Notes: a model not told the origin generated them from the sequence alone. A stretch of DNA of 64,000 nucleotides from CAG-791 sp003447895 (GCA_946620035.1 CAMOMX010000001.1:1-64000); one strand, 5' to 3'. Shown: positions 1 through 9,606, numbered from the stretch's first letter. Numbers and translations: made by a program.

Positions 1-478
1 CGTTTGTGATGAAGATCTTGGAGCCGTTTACCAGATAGTAGTCGCCCTTGTCTTCAAATACAGTCTTCTGACCTGCCGCATCTGTACCTGCGTTGGGCTC
101 AGTCAGGCCGAAAGCGCCGAGCTTCTCGCCGGAGAGGAGGCTGGGAAGATATTTCTGCTTCTGCTCTTCTGTACCGAACTTATAAATCGGCCAGCAGCAA
201 AGAGAAGTGTGTGCGGAAATGCCGACACCGGTGGAAGCGCAAACCTTAGAAACTTCCTCGATGCACTGTGCATAGGACAGTTCATCCATTCCTGCTCCGC
301 CGTACTCCTCGGGGAACGGAATTCCAAGAAGGCCCATCTCAGCAGCCTGCTTGAAAGTCTCTACAGGGAACTCTTCCTTCTCATCGATCTCTGCTGCGAT
401 CGGTGCACAAACTCCCTGCGCAAAGTCACGGTACATGTTCACCATATCCTGATGAATTTCATCGTTAAAAAAGTTCAT
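1..478 (-). CDS. Acyl-CoA dehydrogenase, N-terminal 159 residues (cut by window edge)
   Basis: The reverse strand reads from an ATG at 478 (MNFFNDEIHQDMV) without a stop to the window edge. The N-terminal helical domain is followed by the flavin-contacting motif LTEPNAGTDA near residue 130, typical of butyryl/short-chain acyl-CoA dehydrogenases, which oxidise acyl-CoA or reduce enoyl-CoA with FAD and electron-transfer flavoprotein. The ATG has a strong AAAGGAGG site upstream. The C-terminal half with the catalytic glutamate lies outside, so substrate class cannot be judged. Its ETF partners could be encoded further left, but this is inference. It is a different gene from the two acyl-CoA dehydrogenases at 46-53 kb. 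Confidence 0.93.
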   Translation of the reverse strand, partial: MNFFNDEIHQDMVNMYRDFAQGVCAPIAAEIDEKEEFPVETFKQAAEMGLLGIPFPEEYGGAGMDELSYAQCIEEVSKVCASTGVGISAHTSLCCWPIYKFGTEEQKQKYLPSLLSGEKLGAFGLTEPNAGTDAAGQKTVFEDKGDYYLVNGSKIFITN

Positions 479-549
479 TGTGTCCTCCTTTAATAAATAA
501 GATGCATCGCAAAATTAGATTACTGTGTATGTTTCATCTAATCAAAGCT

Positions 550-558
550 ATTATAGCA
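550..558 (-). promoter_or_regulatory. Extended -10 promoter of the edge acyl-CoA dehydrogenase
   Basis: On the minus strand TGCTATAAT is a perfect extended -10 element about 70 nt before the start codon at 478. A TTGACA lies only 10 nt upstream, too close to act as its -35. A 7-bp inverted repeat (514-520 and 536-542) lies just downstream of the expected start point. Confidence 0.55.
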
Positions 559-633
559 TCGTATATGTCAATTTTCCACAAAAAAGTAAAATACCTTTGT
601 GCTCAATTCTGTAAAATGCAGCATTCCGGCAGG

Positions 634-3600
634 TCACAGGCTGATCGTTTTGCCCAGCGAAATTGAGTAGATCAATTTTTCGCGTACCTTTTTCCCTGTG
701 ATCTGCGTGAGCGCTCTCTCGTACAGATCCAGCTGCACCCGGTACCGGTCGATCAGTTCCTCCGGTTGACTGACCCGGTCCGTCTTGTAGTCCACGAGCA
801 CAAACCCGCCGTCTTCAAGGAAGCAGGCGTCGATGATCCCCTGGATGAGCACAGTCTCATCGCCCGGAAACTCGGGACTTATGCTGTCGGCCTCGATTCC
901 GAGGACAAAGGGCTGCTCCCGGAACAGCTGTCCGCGGGCGTCCGCCCTCGCCATGCGGGCTGCAAGGGGGCTCTTTAAAAAGCGCAGGATTCCGCCCGCT
1001 CCCAGCTTTTCTCTGTAAGAGCGCGGGATCTTTCCGCCCATAAACAGCTCTTCCCGCCAGCTGTCAAACTCAGCCTCCGAGACCTTGGAGGGTTCATCGA
1101 ATCTCCTGTAATCAAACAGTTCGAGCAGTTTGTGGACCGCCGTGCCGTAGCCTGTCCCCGAAAACTCTCCGCTTCTCTCCGTATCGCCCGACACAAAATC
1201 CGGTATGACGGGAGACAGGATATTCTCGGGAAACATTTGGAGAGCGCCCTCTCCCTCTTCTTCCTCCAGATGGGCGGCCTTGAGCTCGGAAACCGAGGTC
1301 TTGGTGTAAAGCCCTCTCAGATTTTCGAACGCGTATCTCCTGGAATAAATGGCTCTTAGCGTCTCTTCGAGCGCCGGGTCGGGAAGGTCTCCTCCGTCTC
1401 TGTATGCGGCCCTCTCCAGATTCTCTTTTCTCTTTGCCATCCCGGCCTGGACATCCGCTTTCTTTAAGGACAGTTCTTTGCAGCTGATCGTTTCTGTCTT
1501 TATGTGATCCGATCCTCCCGTCGAGTTCACAGCATACCAGAGCAGTTCCAGATAGCACGAGGATCCGCTGATCATGGCTGTGGGGAGCTTTTCGCCGGGA
1601 CTCATGGCCGCCGGAATGCTCTTTTCCCACTCGTCGCACTTTTTGGCCGCATCTGTAAGAAACCCGGTCAGGATCAGTTTCTCCTTCGCTCTTGTCATCG
1701 CGACATAGAGAACTCGAAGTTCCTCCCCGAGACTGTCGTTTCGGATCTTGTCGGCAATCGCCTCTTTTCTGAAATCCCTGAACTTCGCCCTGGTCCCGGG
1801 ATCCCAGTAATCGATCCCGATGCCCCAGTCACTGTCGCAGATCACGGTCCCCTTCGTATCGTGTGAGCGGAAACTGTACTCCTTGCTCATACCCGAGACA
1901 ATGCAGACCGGAAATTCCAGGCCTTTGCTCTTGTGGATACTCATGATCCGCACAACGTCCGCGTTTTCATCCAGCGTGTTGGCCTCTCCGTAGTCCACTT
2001 CCCTGTGGTGCATCTGATCGATATAGCGCACGAAATCGAAAAGTCCGCTGAGCCCCATGCCGTCAAAGGATAAAGCCTGCGCGGACAGCATCCTCAGGTT
2101 CGCGGATCTCTGCTCCCCTCCCGGAAGCGCCCTGCACCACTCCTCATAGCCCGTCTCTTCAAACAGCTGCGTCAAAAGATCGCGGATCGGAAGATAGATG
2201 ACCCTTCCTCTCCATTTGTCCAAAAATCCGAGAAAGCGGCGGCACTTGTCCCTGAGCGCGATCTCTTCCGGGTCGCTGTTTTTTGACGAGTCTTCAAGGT
2301 CCGCCGCCCGCATAAGACAGGTGTAGAGGTCGCATTCGCGCTCCGGCCCGTACAGGCGGATGCGGGCCGCCTCCTCCTCTGTAAAGCCGCCGAAGAATCC
2401 CTTGAGAGCGCCATAGAGGGGGATATCCTGCCTGGGGTTGTCGAACACTCGGATGAGTTCAAGGACCGTCCGGATCTCCCTGGCGGAGAAATATCCGGTC
2501 CTGGACTCAATGTAGTAGGGAATTCCCTCCGACTCGAAGACCTTTCTGAACTCCTCGCTCCAGCCTTTCGCGGTCCTCAAAAGTACGACGATATCTCCGA
2601 ACCGGCAGGGCCTCATGCTCCCGTCTTCCGCTCTGACGGGGAGCGAGCCGACCAGGTCCCTGATCTTTGCCGCGGCCGCCAGGGCTTCCTTCTGTACCGC
2701 GCTGAGCTTTCGGATCTCCTCCGGGATCTGCTCTTTTTCCTCTTCCTTTTTGGGGTCGTCGAGGATGACAAGCTCCGTTTTGTAAAGGTCCGGCGCCGCC
2801 GGAGCGGGATAGGCCGCGCCCGTCTTAAGAGATACGCTGTCGTCGTATTCGACGCCTCCGATCTCTCTTCTCATCAGTCTCATAAAGACATCGTTGACAC
2901 TGTCCAGCACCTCTCCGCGGCTTCGGAAATTGCTGTCGAGGTCGATCCTTTCTGTCTCCTCGTCCAGCTTTCTGTATGCGCCCAGCTTTTGCATGAAGAT
3001 CTCAGGCCTTGACAGACGGAATTTGTAGATGCTCTGCTTGACATCGCCGACCATGAAGCGGTTGTATTTTTCCTCATCCTCCGTCGAGATCATGCGGAGC
3101 AAAAGTTCCTGTATGTCGTTGCTGTCCTGGTACTCATCGATCAGGATCTCGTCAAAATACTGGCGGTACGCGGCAGCTGCCCTTCTGGGGCGGTACGTGC
3201 CGTCCTGATCCTTCTCCGTAAGGATCTGCAGGGCAAAGTGCTCGAGGTCGACAAAGTCGATGACATTCTTCTCTCTCTTGGTCTTTTGAAAGCGCTGGAT
3301 AAACCGGACGGCCAGATCGGAAAGCGCCTCCGCCACGGGCGCGATGTGCTTCATGTCGGAGAGGATCATTTCGGGATCGAGCTCCCGGTATGTCTCGTTT
3401 ATTTTTTTGACGGTATCCCTGATCTTCTCGCGCCTTTTTTTCACCGCCTCCTTGAGATGAGGATCCGCCTCCGGGTATTTTTTGGCCGATACGACGGGAG
3501 CTCTTCCGAAAGATACGGACAGCGCCTGTGAGATGCGGCCGAGTATCTCCTTCATCTCATCGGAGGAAAGGCTTCCGGCCCTGTCGATTCCCGGCACAGA

Positions 3601-4386
3601 CAAAACTGCCGCCAATACCTCTTTTTCTTCGCAGATAAGAGGCAGATAGGGGGTAGGGCCGTCCGCGCGCTCGCAGTCAGCTTTCATCTGAAGATACTGC
3701 CTGTGCAGGTCCCGGATCCTGTCCGCGACCATGAGGATCGAGAGCTGCATCCAGCCGCAGGTCATGAGCGCCTCCGCGCTCTCCGCCCGGTAGTCCGAGG
3801 CCCTTTCCAGAAGCCATGCTTCCGGGTCCGGACGGCTGACCGCCTGCCGGTAGAGGGTCTCCAGGATCGCCTCCAGTTCCCTGTCGGAATCTGTCCGGCA
3901 GAAATAATTCTCACACAGAAGAAGGGACGGATCCGCCTTCTCATAGCCCTCTTCCAGAAACGCTTCCAGCGCGTCTTTCCTCATAAGATCCGTCTCCGTC
4001 TGGTCCATCTGGCGAAATCCGGGATCCATGTCGATCTCACTGAAATTGTTGCGAAGGACAAAGGTAAAAAAGCTGTCCATTGTCGTGATCTGCGCGTTAT
4101 GAAGAAGCGTCTCCTGTCTCTGCAGGTGGACGTTTTCCGGATCCTCTTCGATCTTTTTGGCGATCGCCTGGCCGATCCTCTCCCGCATCTGCGCGGCCGC
4201 CGCCTTGGTAAAGGTCACCACGAGAAGCCTGTCTATATCATGGGGGTGATCCCCCTCGCTGATCATTCTGACAATTCTCTCCACCAGAACGGCGGTCTTT
4301 CCGCTTCCGGCCGCGGCAGACACAAGTATGTTGTGGTTTCTCGCTTCTATCACTCTTGTCTGTTCATTTGTAAATGTGATCGCCAT
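634..4386 (-). CDS. addA: ATP-dependent helicase/nuclease subunit A
   Basis: AddA (1250 residues) is the UvrD-type helicase and nuclease subunit of AddAB, which resects double-strand breaks for homologous recombination in Firmicutes, the counterpart of RecBCD. The Walker A motif AAAGSGKT is at residues 24-31. DEYQDSN and GDVKQSIYKFR are the helicase II/III motifs. The C-terminal RecB-family nuclease motif DYKTDR is at about 1199-1204, so both activities appear intact. The start is fixed by GGAGGAAAAATG. It follows addB by 65 bp in the same direction, with a hairpin in the gap. Length and motif order match the family. Confidence 0.97.
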   Translation of the reverse strand: MAITFTNEQTRVIEARNHNILVSAAAGSGKTAVLVERIVRMISEGDHPHDIDRLLVVTFTKAAAAQMRERIGQAIAKKIEEDPENVHLQRQETLLHNAQITTMDSFFTFVLRNNFSEIDMDPGFRQMDQTETDLMRKDALEAFLEEGYEKADPSLLLCENYFCRTDSDRELEAILETLYRQAVSRPDPEAWLLERASDYRAESAEALMTCGWMQLSILMVADRIRDLHRQYLQMKADCERADGPTPYLPLICEEKEVLAAVLSVPGIDRAGSLSSDEMKEILGRISQALSVSFGRAPVVSAKKYPEADPHLKEAVKKRREKIRDTVKKINETYRELDPEMILSDMKHIAPVAEALSDLAVRFIQRFQKTKREKNVIDFVDLEHFALQILTEKDQDGTYRPRRAAAAYRQYFDEILIDEYQDSNDIQELLLRMISTEDEEKYNRFMVGDVKQSIYKFRLSRPEIFMQKLGAYRKLDEETERIDLDSNFRSRGEVLDSVNDVFMRLMRREIGGVEYDDSVSLKTGAAYPAPAAPDLYKTELVILDDPKKEEEKEQIPEEIRKLSAVQKEALAAAAKIRDLVGSLPVRAEDGSMRPCRFGDIVVLLRTAKGWSEEFRKVFESEGIPYYIESRTGYFSAREIRTVLELIRVFDNPRQDIPLYGALKGFFGGFTEEEAARIRLYGPERECDLYTCLMRAADLEDSSKNSDPEEIALRDKCRRFLGFLDKWRGRVIYLPIRDLLTQLFEETGYEEWCRALPGGEQRSANLRMLSAQALSFDGMGLSGLFDFVRYIDQMHHREVDYGEANTLDENADVVRIMSIHKSKGLEFPVCIVSGMSKEYSFRSHDTKGTVICDSDWGIGIDYWDPGTRAKFRDFRKEAIADKIRNDSLGEELRVLYVAMTRAKEKLILTGFLTDAAKKCDEWEKSIPAAMSPGEKLPTAMISGSSCYLELLWYAVNSTGGSDHIKTETISCKELSLKKADVQAGMAKRKENLERAAYRDGGDLPDPALEETLRAIYSRRYAFENLRGLYTKTSVSELKAAHLEEEEGEGALQMFPENILSPVIPDFVSGDTERSGEFSGTGYGTAVHKLLELFDYRRFDEPSKVSEAEFDSWREELFMGGKIPRSYREKLGAGGILRFLKSPLAARMARADARGQLFREQPFVLGIEADSISPEFPGDETVLIQGIIDACFLEDGGFVLVDYKTDRVSQPEELIDRYRVQLDLYERALTQITGKKVREKLIYSISLGKTISL

Positions 4387-4416
4387 TTTTCCTCCATGTC
4401 CAAGCGCTCAGCGTGC

Positions 4417-4449
4417 GTGAAAGATCCTCTCATAAAGAGGGTCTTTCAC
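4417..4449 (-). repeat. Hairpin between addB and addA
   Basis: Two 14-nt arms (4417-4430 and 4436-4449) match at 13 positions around a 5-nt loop. No T-run follows on the minus strand before the addA ribosome binding site, so it does not look like a simple terminator. It could stabilise or process the addBA message. Confidence 0.6.
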
Positions 4450-4451
4450 CC

Positions 4452-7400
4452 TTACTCCTCGCGGTACTCAAAGCCGTCGATCGACAGGTCAAATCCGCAC
4501 ACGTTTTTGTAGGGGCAGTATTCACACGCCTCTTTTTTTCCGTTTTCCCACACAGCGGGCTCCGCGGAAGCTTTTCCGTCCAGTATATCCTGCGCAAGTG
4601 CGCAGATCACCTCTCTCACCTCGCCGCTAAGCTCGCGGAACTTCTGTGTGGAATAGGCAGAGGAGGTCCCGGATATCTCCCCGTTCTTATTGACCCTGAG
4701 AGGCATGACATCGCTGTTTGTGCCGGGCTGATATCCCCTGTGAAGGTGCCCGTAGGACTCCGGGTCCGAGTCGACCATTCCGCCGGGCTTAAGTTCGGCC
4801 CGGATCTGATCGGCCAGGTCATTTTCGTCCGGGTCCTCCCGGCCCTTCGTGACATTGATCACGGGGTCCTTGATCTGATAGTACATCATGGCGGAAGGGA
4901 TGACCGAAGTGCCGGGGTTCCTGGAAAGAAGATCCTCCATCACGGCATTCATGTAGAGGATCAGCTGCAGCTGAAGCCCCCTTCTCATCATCTCCTCGTC
5001 GAGTTTGACGGATCCCGATTTGTAATCCAGTATTTTGACAAATACTTTTCCGTCCTCCCTGCACAGGTCGATCCGGTCGATCCGTCCCTCCAGAAGGAGC
5101 TCCGCGCCGTCCTCAAGAGGGATCCGGATCGCGCCGGCATCGCCTCCCCGGCCGAATTTCAGCTCAAACTTCTCGGGGACAAAATCTCCCTTCCGGAGCT
5201 GATACTGAAGCGTATCCACGCTTCTTTGAAGGATCCTCTCCATCCTGGCGAGCTGATATTCGCTTCTTTTGGTGTCGTGCATGACCTGGTCGTTGTAGAC
5301 GGCCGCCGTCTCTTTGAGCGCCTCCGCTATGAGAGCGCTCCCCTCCCGGGGCGTAAAATCCTTCCAGGCAATGCCCCTGGATTCCAGTTTCCTGCTGAAC
5401 CGGTAAAGGCTCTGGTGCAGGATCGAGCCGGTATCCCCGGAACCGATCACAAATTCCTTTCTCTCCGAGAGCCTGAGTCCGTATTGGAGGAAGTGATAAA
5501 GAGAGCATTTGGCCGCGGTCTCAAGGCGGCTCACGCTGCCCTCCACCCTGTTTCCGTAAAGCTTCCCCGCTGTCTCCTTTGAGATCCAGACGGGATCGTA
5601 GCGGGTAAAAGCCGCGTCCTTGAGCCCCTCGAGTCTGAACGCCGTCTCTGGGTCCGCCTCGCGCATAAGAAAGCCGTAGGCCGTCCTGATCACGTCATCC
5701 TCATCGCTCCCCGTCCGCCCCTGGGCGTAGTCCCTGAGCGCCCCGGAAAGCCAGACAATGCTGTCCCTCCGGGCCGTGAGCTGCTCCTGCGCCGGTCGGT
5801 TCTGCGGATGCGCGATCGCCACATCGGGAAAGAGTTTTCGGATCATCTGAATCAGGTAGGAGGCATGGAGCGCGCCGCCCTCCGGACTTGTCCTTGCATA
5901 GGAAAGGCGCAGGCTGTCCGTCGGCTTCGTCATATTCATATACAGGTAGAGCCTCTGAATATACATCTGCTGCCTGGGAGTCGGAGAAAGCTCCGCGCCC
6001 GACCTTTTCAGAAATTCCCTGTCCAGATCCGACAAAAGTCCTCCCCTGGAGGTTCCTCTCGGAATATTGCCGTCATTTGCGCCCGAAAGAAAGAGGATCC
6101 GGCACTCCGAGAGTCTGGTTCTCTCAATGTCGCCGACAAGGACCCTGTCCGCCTGCTGCGGCAGGGTTCCGAGCCTGATCTGGGAAAATCCGGCTTCCAG
6201 GAGTTCCGCGTACTCCGGCGCGGAGACGGTCTCCCCGCCGATCAGGTCGTAGATCAGGTCCAGGAGGGAGATGACGCTTTTGTACATCTGGCCGAACTGC
6301 TTTTCGCGGACATAGTCTCCGCTCTCGCGGAAAGAATCCGTCAGTTCCGCCATCCGCTCCTCCGCCTTCACGCCGGTCAGAAACCGGTAGAGCGCCTCTG
6401 TCCTCTCCGCCGCCGTGAGAACCGGCATCCGCTCCTCGCCGATCCCTCCCGCCACCGGTTCGATCTCGCTCAGAAACCGGGTCCTCAGGGGTTCCATCTC
6501 GGCCTCAAAGGGAAGACTCCATTTCTTTCTCCCCCTGATCCCGTGCCTGAGGCAGTAGTTCTCGAGGACATCCGTCTCCTGCGCGGTGAGGCCGCTCATT
6601 CCGCTTCTCAGATACCGGAACACGGCCGCGTAGGAATATCCCTGGGGCCTGATCTGAAGAACGCTCCGGATGGATTCTGTCAAAGGATTGAGGCCGGCAC
6701 TGCTTGTCCTGTCAATATAGACCGGAATACCGTATCTCGCCGCCTGCTTTTCAAAGATGCTCCCGTACCGCTCAAGGTCTCCGCACACGACAGAGACCGC
6801 GCGATACTGGTAGCCCTCCGTGAGGACCAGCTTTTTGATCTCTATACAGATCTGGCGCACTTCCTCTTCCGGGGTGTCGCACTCCGAAATCCGGATCTTT
6901 CCCTCCGTATCTCCTCTGTAGGCAGATGCGGGATAGCGGAAAATATGCCGCTCCAGATGCGCGAGCACGGGATTGTCCCGGAACCGGAAGGGCACGTCTC
7001 CCTCTTCCCGGACAAACAGGTCCTCCTTTCTCGAAAGGCCTTCCCTCGCGGCGATCGCGTCTATGTCACACACCGTCTTTCTGGTCAGGTAATAGAGCGC
7101 GTCCTCCTTCCCGGGGGATCTGTGCGCGTGTACCCAATCGATCTGTCTTCCGCCGTCGTCCCCCATCGTCAGGGCGATCACAACCTCTTTGGAGCAGCGG
7201 ATCAGAGCGGCAATCACACGGTACTGCACAGGGGTAAACCCGGTAAAGCCGTCCAGTACGAATACGCTCTTTTTCACGAGCCCGGAAGAGGGGATGGCCT
7301 CTGCCAGAAGGTCCAGCCTCTCCTCTGAAGTGATGTACCGGTCCTTTTTGCCCTGAAGGAACGCCTCGTAGATCGTCGAGAGGTCCGAAAGCCTGGCCAT

Positions 7401-7880
7401 CAGCGCTCCCTGTCCGTGGTCCCGGGCAATCTTCTGCATTTCGGAGAGCTCCTCCCCGCCGATGCCGTACTGCATAAATTCGGAGAGGACCGACTTGATC
7501 TCCGAGATCATGCCGGGATAATGGATGCTCTTTTTGAGGATCGTAAGCTCCGATTCGCATTTTCCTGCGACCCTCCTTATGAGCAGCGACTTTCCCGTCT
7601 CGCCAAGGACAGCGCGGTCGCTGACGCCGGTCTCTTCGAAAATGCGGTGGGTCAGCCTTCCGAAGCTGAGCACATCAACATTTAAGATCCCTTTGTTACG
7701 GGACTCGGACACAATTTCCTTCTGCGTCTGCATCGAGTACTGGTCAGGCACAATGATCACATAGTTGTCCCTGAGCGTATTTCCGTCCCCCTGCGAGGGA
7801 TCTGCCTTTTCCAATATTCCGGCATGTAAGAGCCGGCTCTTTCCCGCCCCTGAAGGCCCGAAGCAAAATCTGTAACTCAT
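4452..7880 (-). CDS. addB: ATP-dependent helicase/nuclease subunit B
   Basis: AddB (1142 residues) is the second subunit of the AddAB helicase-nuclease. The N-terminus has a P-loop FGPSGAGKS (residues 7-15). The C-terminal part has the RecB-type nuclease motif LDYKSGS. The iron-sulfur staple of AddB is visible: a lone cysteine in AAKCSLYHF, then CX2CX5C at 1119, 1122 and 1128 close to the C-terminus. The start is supported by AAGGAG nine bases upstream. It is the first gene of an addB-addA operon and is separated from the upstream uracil permease by a terminator at 7929-7961. Confidence 0.97.
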   Translation of the reverse strand: MSYRFCFGPSGAGKSRLLHAGILEKADPSQGDGNTLRDNYVIIVPDQYSMQTQKEIVSESRNKGILNVDVLSFGRLTHRIFEETGVSDRAVLGETGKSLLIRRVAGKCESELTILKKSIHYPGMISEIKSVLSEFMQYGIGGEELSEMQKIARDHGQGALMARLSDLSTIYEAFLQGKKDRYITSEERLDLLAEAIPSSGLVKKSVFVLDGFTGFTPVQYRVIAALIRCSKEVVIALTMGDDGGRQIDWVHAHRSPGKEDALYYLTRKTVCDIDAIAAREGLSRKEDLFVREEGDVPFRFRDNPVLAHLERHIFRYPASAYRGDTEGKIRISECDTPEEEVRQICIEIKKLVLTEGYQYRAVSVVCGDLERYGSIFEKQAARYGIPVYIDRTSSAGLNPLTESIRSVLQIRPQGYSYAAVFRYLRSGMSGLTAQETDVLENYCLRHGIRGRKKWSLPFEAEMEPLRTRFLSEIEPVAGGIGEERMPVLTAAERTEALYRFLTGVKAEERMAELTDSFRESGDYVREKQFGQMYKSVISLLDLIYDLIGGETVSAPEYAELLEAGFSQIRLGTLPQQADRVLVGDIERTRLSECRILFLSGANDGNIPRGTSRGGLLSDLDREFLKRSGAELSPTPRQQMYIQRLYLYMNMTKPTDSLRLSYARTSPEGGALHASYLIQMIRKLFPDVAIAHPQNRPAQEQLTARRDSIVWLSGALRDYAQGRTGSDEDDVIRTAYGFLMREADPETAFRLEGLKDAAFTRYDPVWISKETAGKLYGNRVEGSVSRLETAAKCSLYHFLQYGLRLSERKEFVIGSGDTGSILHQSLYRFSRKLESRGIAWKDFTPREGSALIAEALKETAAVYNDQVMHDTKRSEYQLARMERILQRSVDTLQYQLRKGDFVPEKFELKFGRGGDAGAIRIPLEDGAELLLEGRIDRIDLCREDGKVFVKILDYKSGSVKLDEEMMRRGLQLQLILYMNAVMEDLLSRNPGTSVIPSAMMYYQIKDPVINVTKGREDPDENDLADQIRAELKPGGMVDSDPESYGHLHRGYQPGTNSDVMPLRVNKNGEISGTSSAYSTQKFRELSGEVREVICALAQDILDGKASAEPAVWENGKKEACEYCPYKNVCGFDLSIDGFEYREE

Positions 7881-7928
7881 AGAAACGGTCTCCTTTTCAC
7901 TGGTCCTATCTTACACCCTGACAAGTCC

Positions 7929-7961
7929 AAAAAAAAGCGCCGTCCCGTAAGACAGCGCTTT
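7929..7961 (-). terminator. Rho-independent terminator after uraA
   Basis: Arms AAAGCGC and GCGCTTT with an inner GTC/GAC pair and one internal mismatch are followed on the minus strand by a run of eight T. It lies between the uraA stop and the addB start. Confidence 0.9.
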
Positions 7962-7994
7962 TTAACTATAAGTTACAGAATACTTCTTTTCTTA

Positions 7995-9401
7995 TTACTT
8001 CTTTTCCTTTTCGCGGCTCTCGAGGATCGTCTCGCCGGAAATGATCTCGAAGTTTACGCCGGTGCGGTTGGGCTTGTCATCCTCGAAGTTGTAATCCTTA
8101 CCGGGAAGGATCGCGTTGAGGAGGATTCCGACCAGGGAGCCGGTCGCAAGGCCGGAGAGGCTCAGCGTCATGGAGCCGACCGGAATGCTGATCGCGCCCG
8201 CGTTGGAGTAGCTGATTCCGATCGAGAGGACCATGATGAGCGCCGCGATCAGGACGTTTCTGCTCTTGGAGAAATCCGTGTTCGTCTCCACAAGGTTCCT
8301 TACACCGACGGCAGAGATCATGCCGTAGAGGACAAGGGAGATACCGCCGATCGTCGCGGAGGGCATCACTTCAATGATCGCCGCGAATTTGGGGCAGAAA
8401 GAGAGAAGGATGGCAAAGCCCGCCGCAATGCGGATGACGCGGGGGTCATACACTTTTGTCAGTGTGAGAACGCCTGTGTTCTCACCGTAGGTCGTATTGG
8501 CCGGCGCGCCGAAGAGGGAAGCGATCGCAGTCGCAAGTCCGTCTCCCGTCAGCGTTCTGTGAAGTCCGGGATCCTTGATATAGTTGATGCCGCAGGTGGA
8601 GCTGATCGCGGAGATGTCTCCGATGTGCTCCATCATGGTGGCAAGCGCAATGGGGACGATCGTCACAATGCTGGTGATCAGAAGCGCCGCATCCGGTTTT
8701 CCGCCCGCGAAGATGGAGAAGACCGTCTTCTCGAAGTGGATCGGGAATCCGATCCAGGGAGCCGATGCGACTCTGGAAAAGTCGATCTTTCCGGCAACCG
8801 CCGCGCACAGATAAGATCCGAGCACACCCAGAAGGATGGGGACGATCTTGATCATGCCCTTTCCCCAGATATTGCAGATGACGACGATGATGATCGCCAC
8901 CAGCGCGACCCACCAGCAGCTCTCCACGTTATTGAGAGCGGAGGGCGCGAGGTTAAGTCCGATGGAAATGATAATGGGACCTGTCACGACCGGCGGGAAG
9001 TACTTCATGACTTTACTTGTGCCGTAGGCCTTAAAGAGAGCCGCAAGGACCAGATAGAGAAGTCCCGCGCACGCTACGCCAAAACATGCATAGGGCAGAA
9101 GCTCGCTGGGAGTGCCGTCGGCGCCGAGCGGCGCGATCGCTGCGTAACCACCCAGGAAAGCGAAAGACGATCCCAGAAATGCGGGAACTTTCTTCTTGGA
9201 GATCAGGTGAAACAGCAAAGTGCCAAGTCCTGCAAACAGAAGCGTGGTCGATACGTCAAGTCCGGTGATCAAAGGGACCACGACCGTTGCGCCAAACATA
9301 GCAAACATATGCTGAAGGCCCAATACGATCATCTTCGCCGTTCCGAGCTCGCGCGCATCATAGATCGGGCGCTCTCCAACTTTGAAATCCGTTTTGTTCA
9401 T
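7995..9401 (-). CDS. uraA: Uracil/xanthine permease, NCS2 family
   Basis: A 468-residue polytopic membrane protein of the nucleobase:cation symporter-2 family. It begins KMIVLGLQHMFAMFGATVVVPL, the conserved first membrane segment of uracil permeases, and has many further hydrophobic helices. The motif FGAPANTTYGENTG is the family's substrate-binding signature with its glutamate, and fits uracil better than purine carriers. It stands alone with its own promoter, a leader peptide and a terminator-like hairpin upstream, pointing to transcription attenuation by pyrimidine supply. The start has GGAGGAAATATAT before ATG. Confidence 0.93.
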   Translation of the reverse strand: MNKTDFKVGERPIYDARELGTAKMIVLGLQHMFAMFGATVVVPLITGLDVSTTLLFAGLGTLLFHLISKKKVPAFLGSSFAFLGGYAAIAPLGADGTPSELLPYACFGVACAGLLYLVLAALFKAYGTSKVMKYFPPVVTGPIIISIGLNLAPSALNNVESCWWVALVAIIIVVICNIWGKGMIKIVPILLGVLGSYLCAAVAGKIDFSRVASAPWIGFPIHFEKTVFSIFAGGKPDAALLITSIVTIVPIALATMMEHIGDISAISSTCGINYIKDPGLHRTLTGDGLATAIASLFGAPANTTYGENTGVLTLTKVYDPRVIRIAAGFAILLSFCPKFAAIIEVMPSATIGGISLVLYGMISAVGVRNLVETNTDFSKSRNVLIAALIMVLSIGISYSNAGAISIPVGSMTLSLSGLATGSLVGILLNAILPGKDYNFEDDKPNRTGVNFEIISGETILESREKEKK

Positions 9402-9466
9402 ATATATTTCCTCCTGTTTAATATCGGGAAGGGGCTGCCTGATAGCCTTATCAAACCTGAATCTGC

Positions 9467-9502
9467 AAAAAACACGTCAGGGAACACGAATCCCTGACGT
9501 GT
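9467..9502 (-). terminator. Leader terminator (attenuator) upstream of uraA
   Basis: A perfect 11-bp stem (ACACGTCAGGG and CCCTGACGTGT, 9-nt loop) is followed on the minus strand by TTTTTT. It lies 65 bp before the uraA start, between the promoter and the gene, so it must be regulated or leaky. Confidence 0.9.
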
Positions 9503-9504
9503 GA

Positions 9505-9549
9505 TCATATCCTTGGTATTCTGAATCGGGCAATAAGCTTGTGTCTCAT
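9505..9549 (-). CDS. Putative 14-codon leader peptide of uraA
   Basis: An ATG with a good ribosome binding site (GAGGAAAGG, six bases away) opens a 14-residue frame MRHKLIARFRIPRI. Its stop codon ends two bases before the terminator stem at 9492-9502. The peptide holds four arginines, three of them AGA or AGG. Position and ribosome binding site suggest a leader peptide whose translation affects hairpin formation. No homologue is known to me; expression is inferred only. Confidence 0.5.
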   Translation of the reverse strand: MRHKLIARFRIPRI

Positions 9550-9577
9550 AGCAGTCCTTTCCTCAAATCTCTAAATG

Positions 9578-9606
9578 ATTCTATACAAGAACATTCGAGA
9601 AGTCAA
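9578..9606 (-). promoter_or_regulatory. Promoter of the uraA leader
   Basis: TTGACT (9606-9601), a 17-bp spacer and TAGAAT (9583-9578) on the minus strand. The transcript would start near 9571, just before the leader-peptide ribosome binding site. Confidence 0.75.

Noticed and set aside
5808..7328. A 506-codon plus-strand frame opposite addB
   Set aside because: It is a shadow of the addB reading frame without family features.
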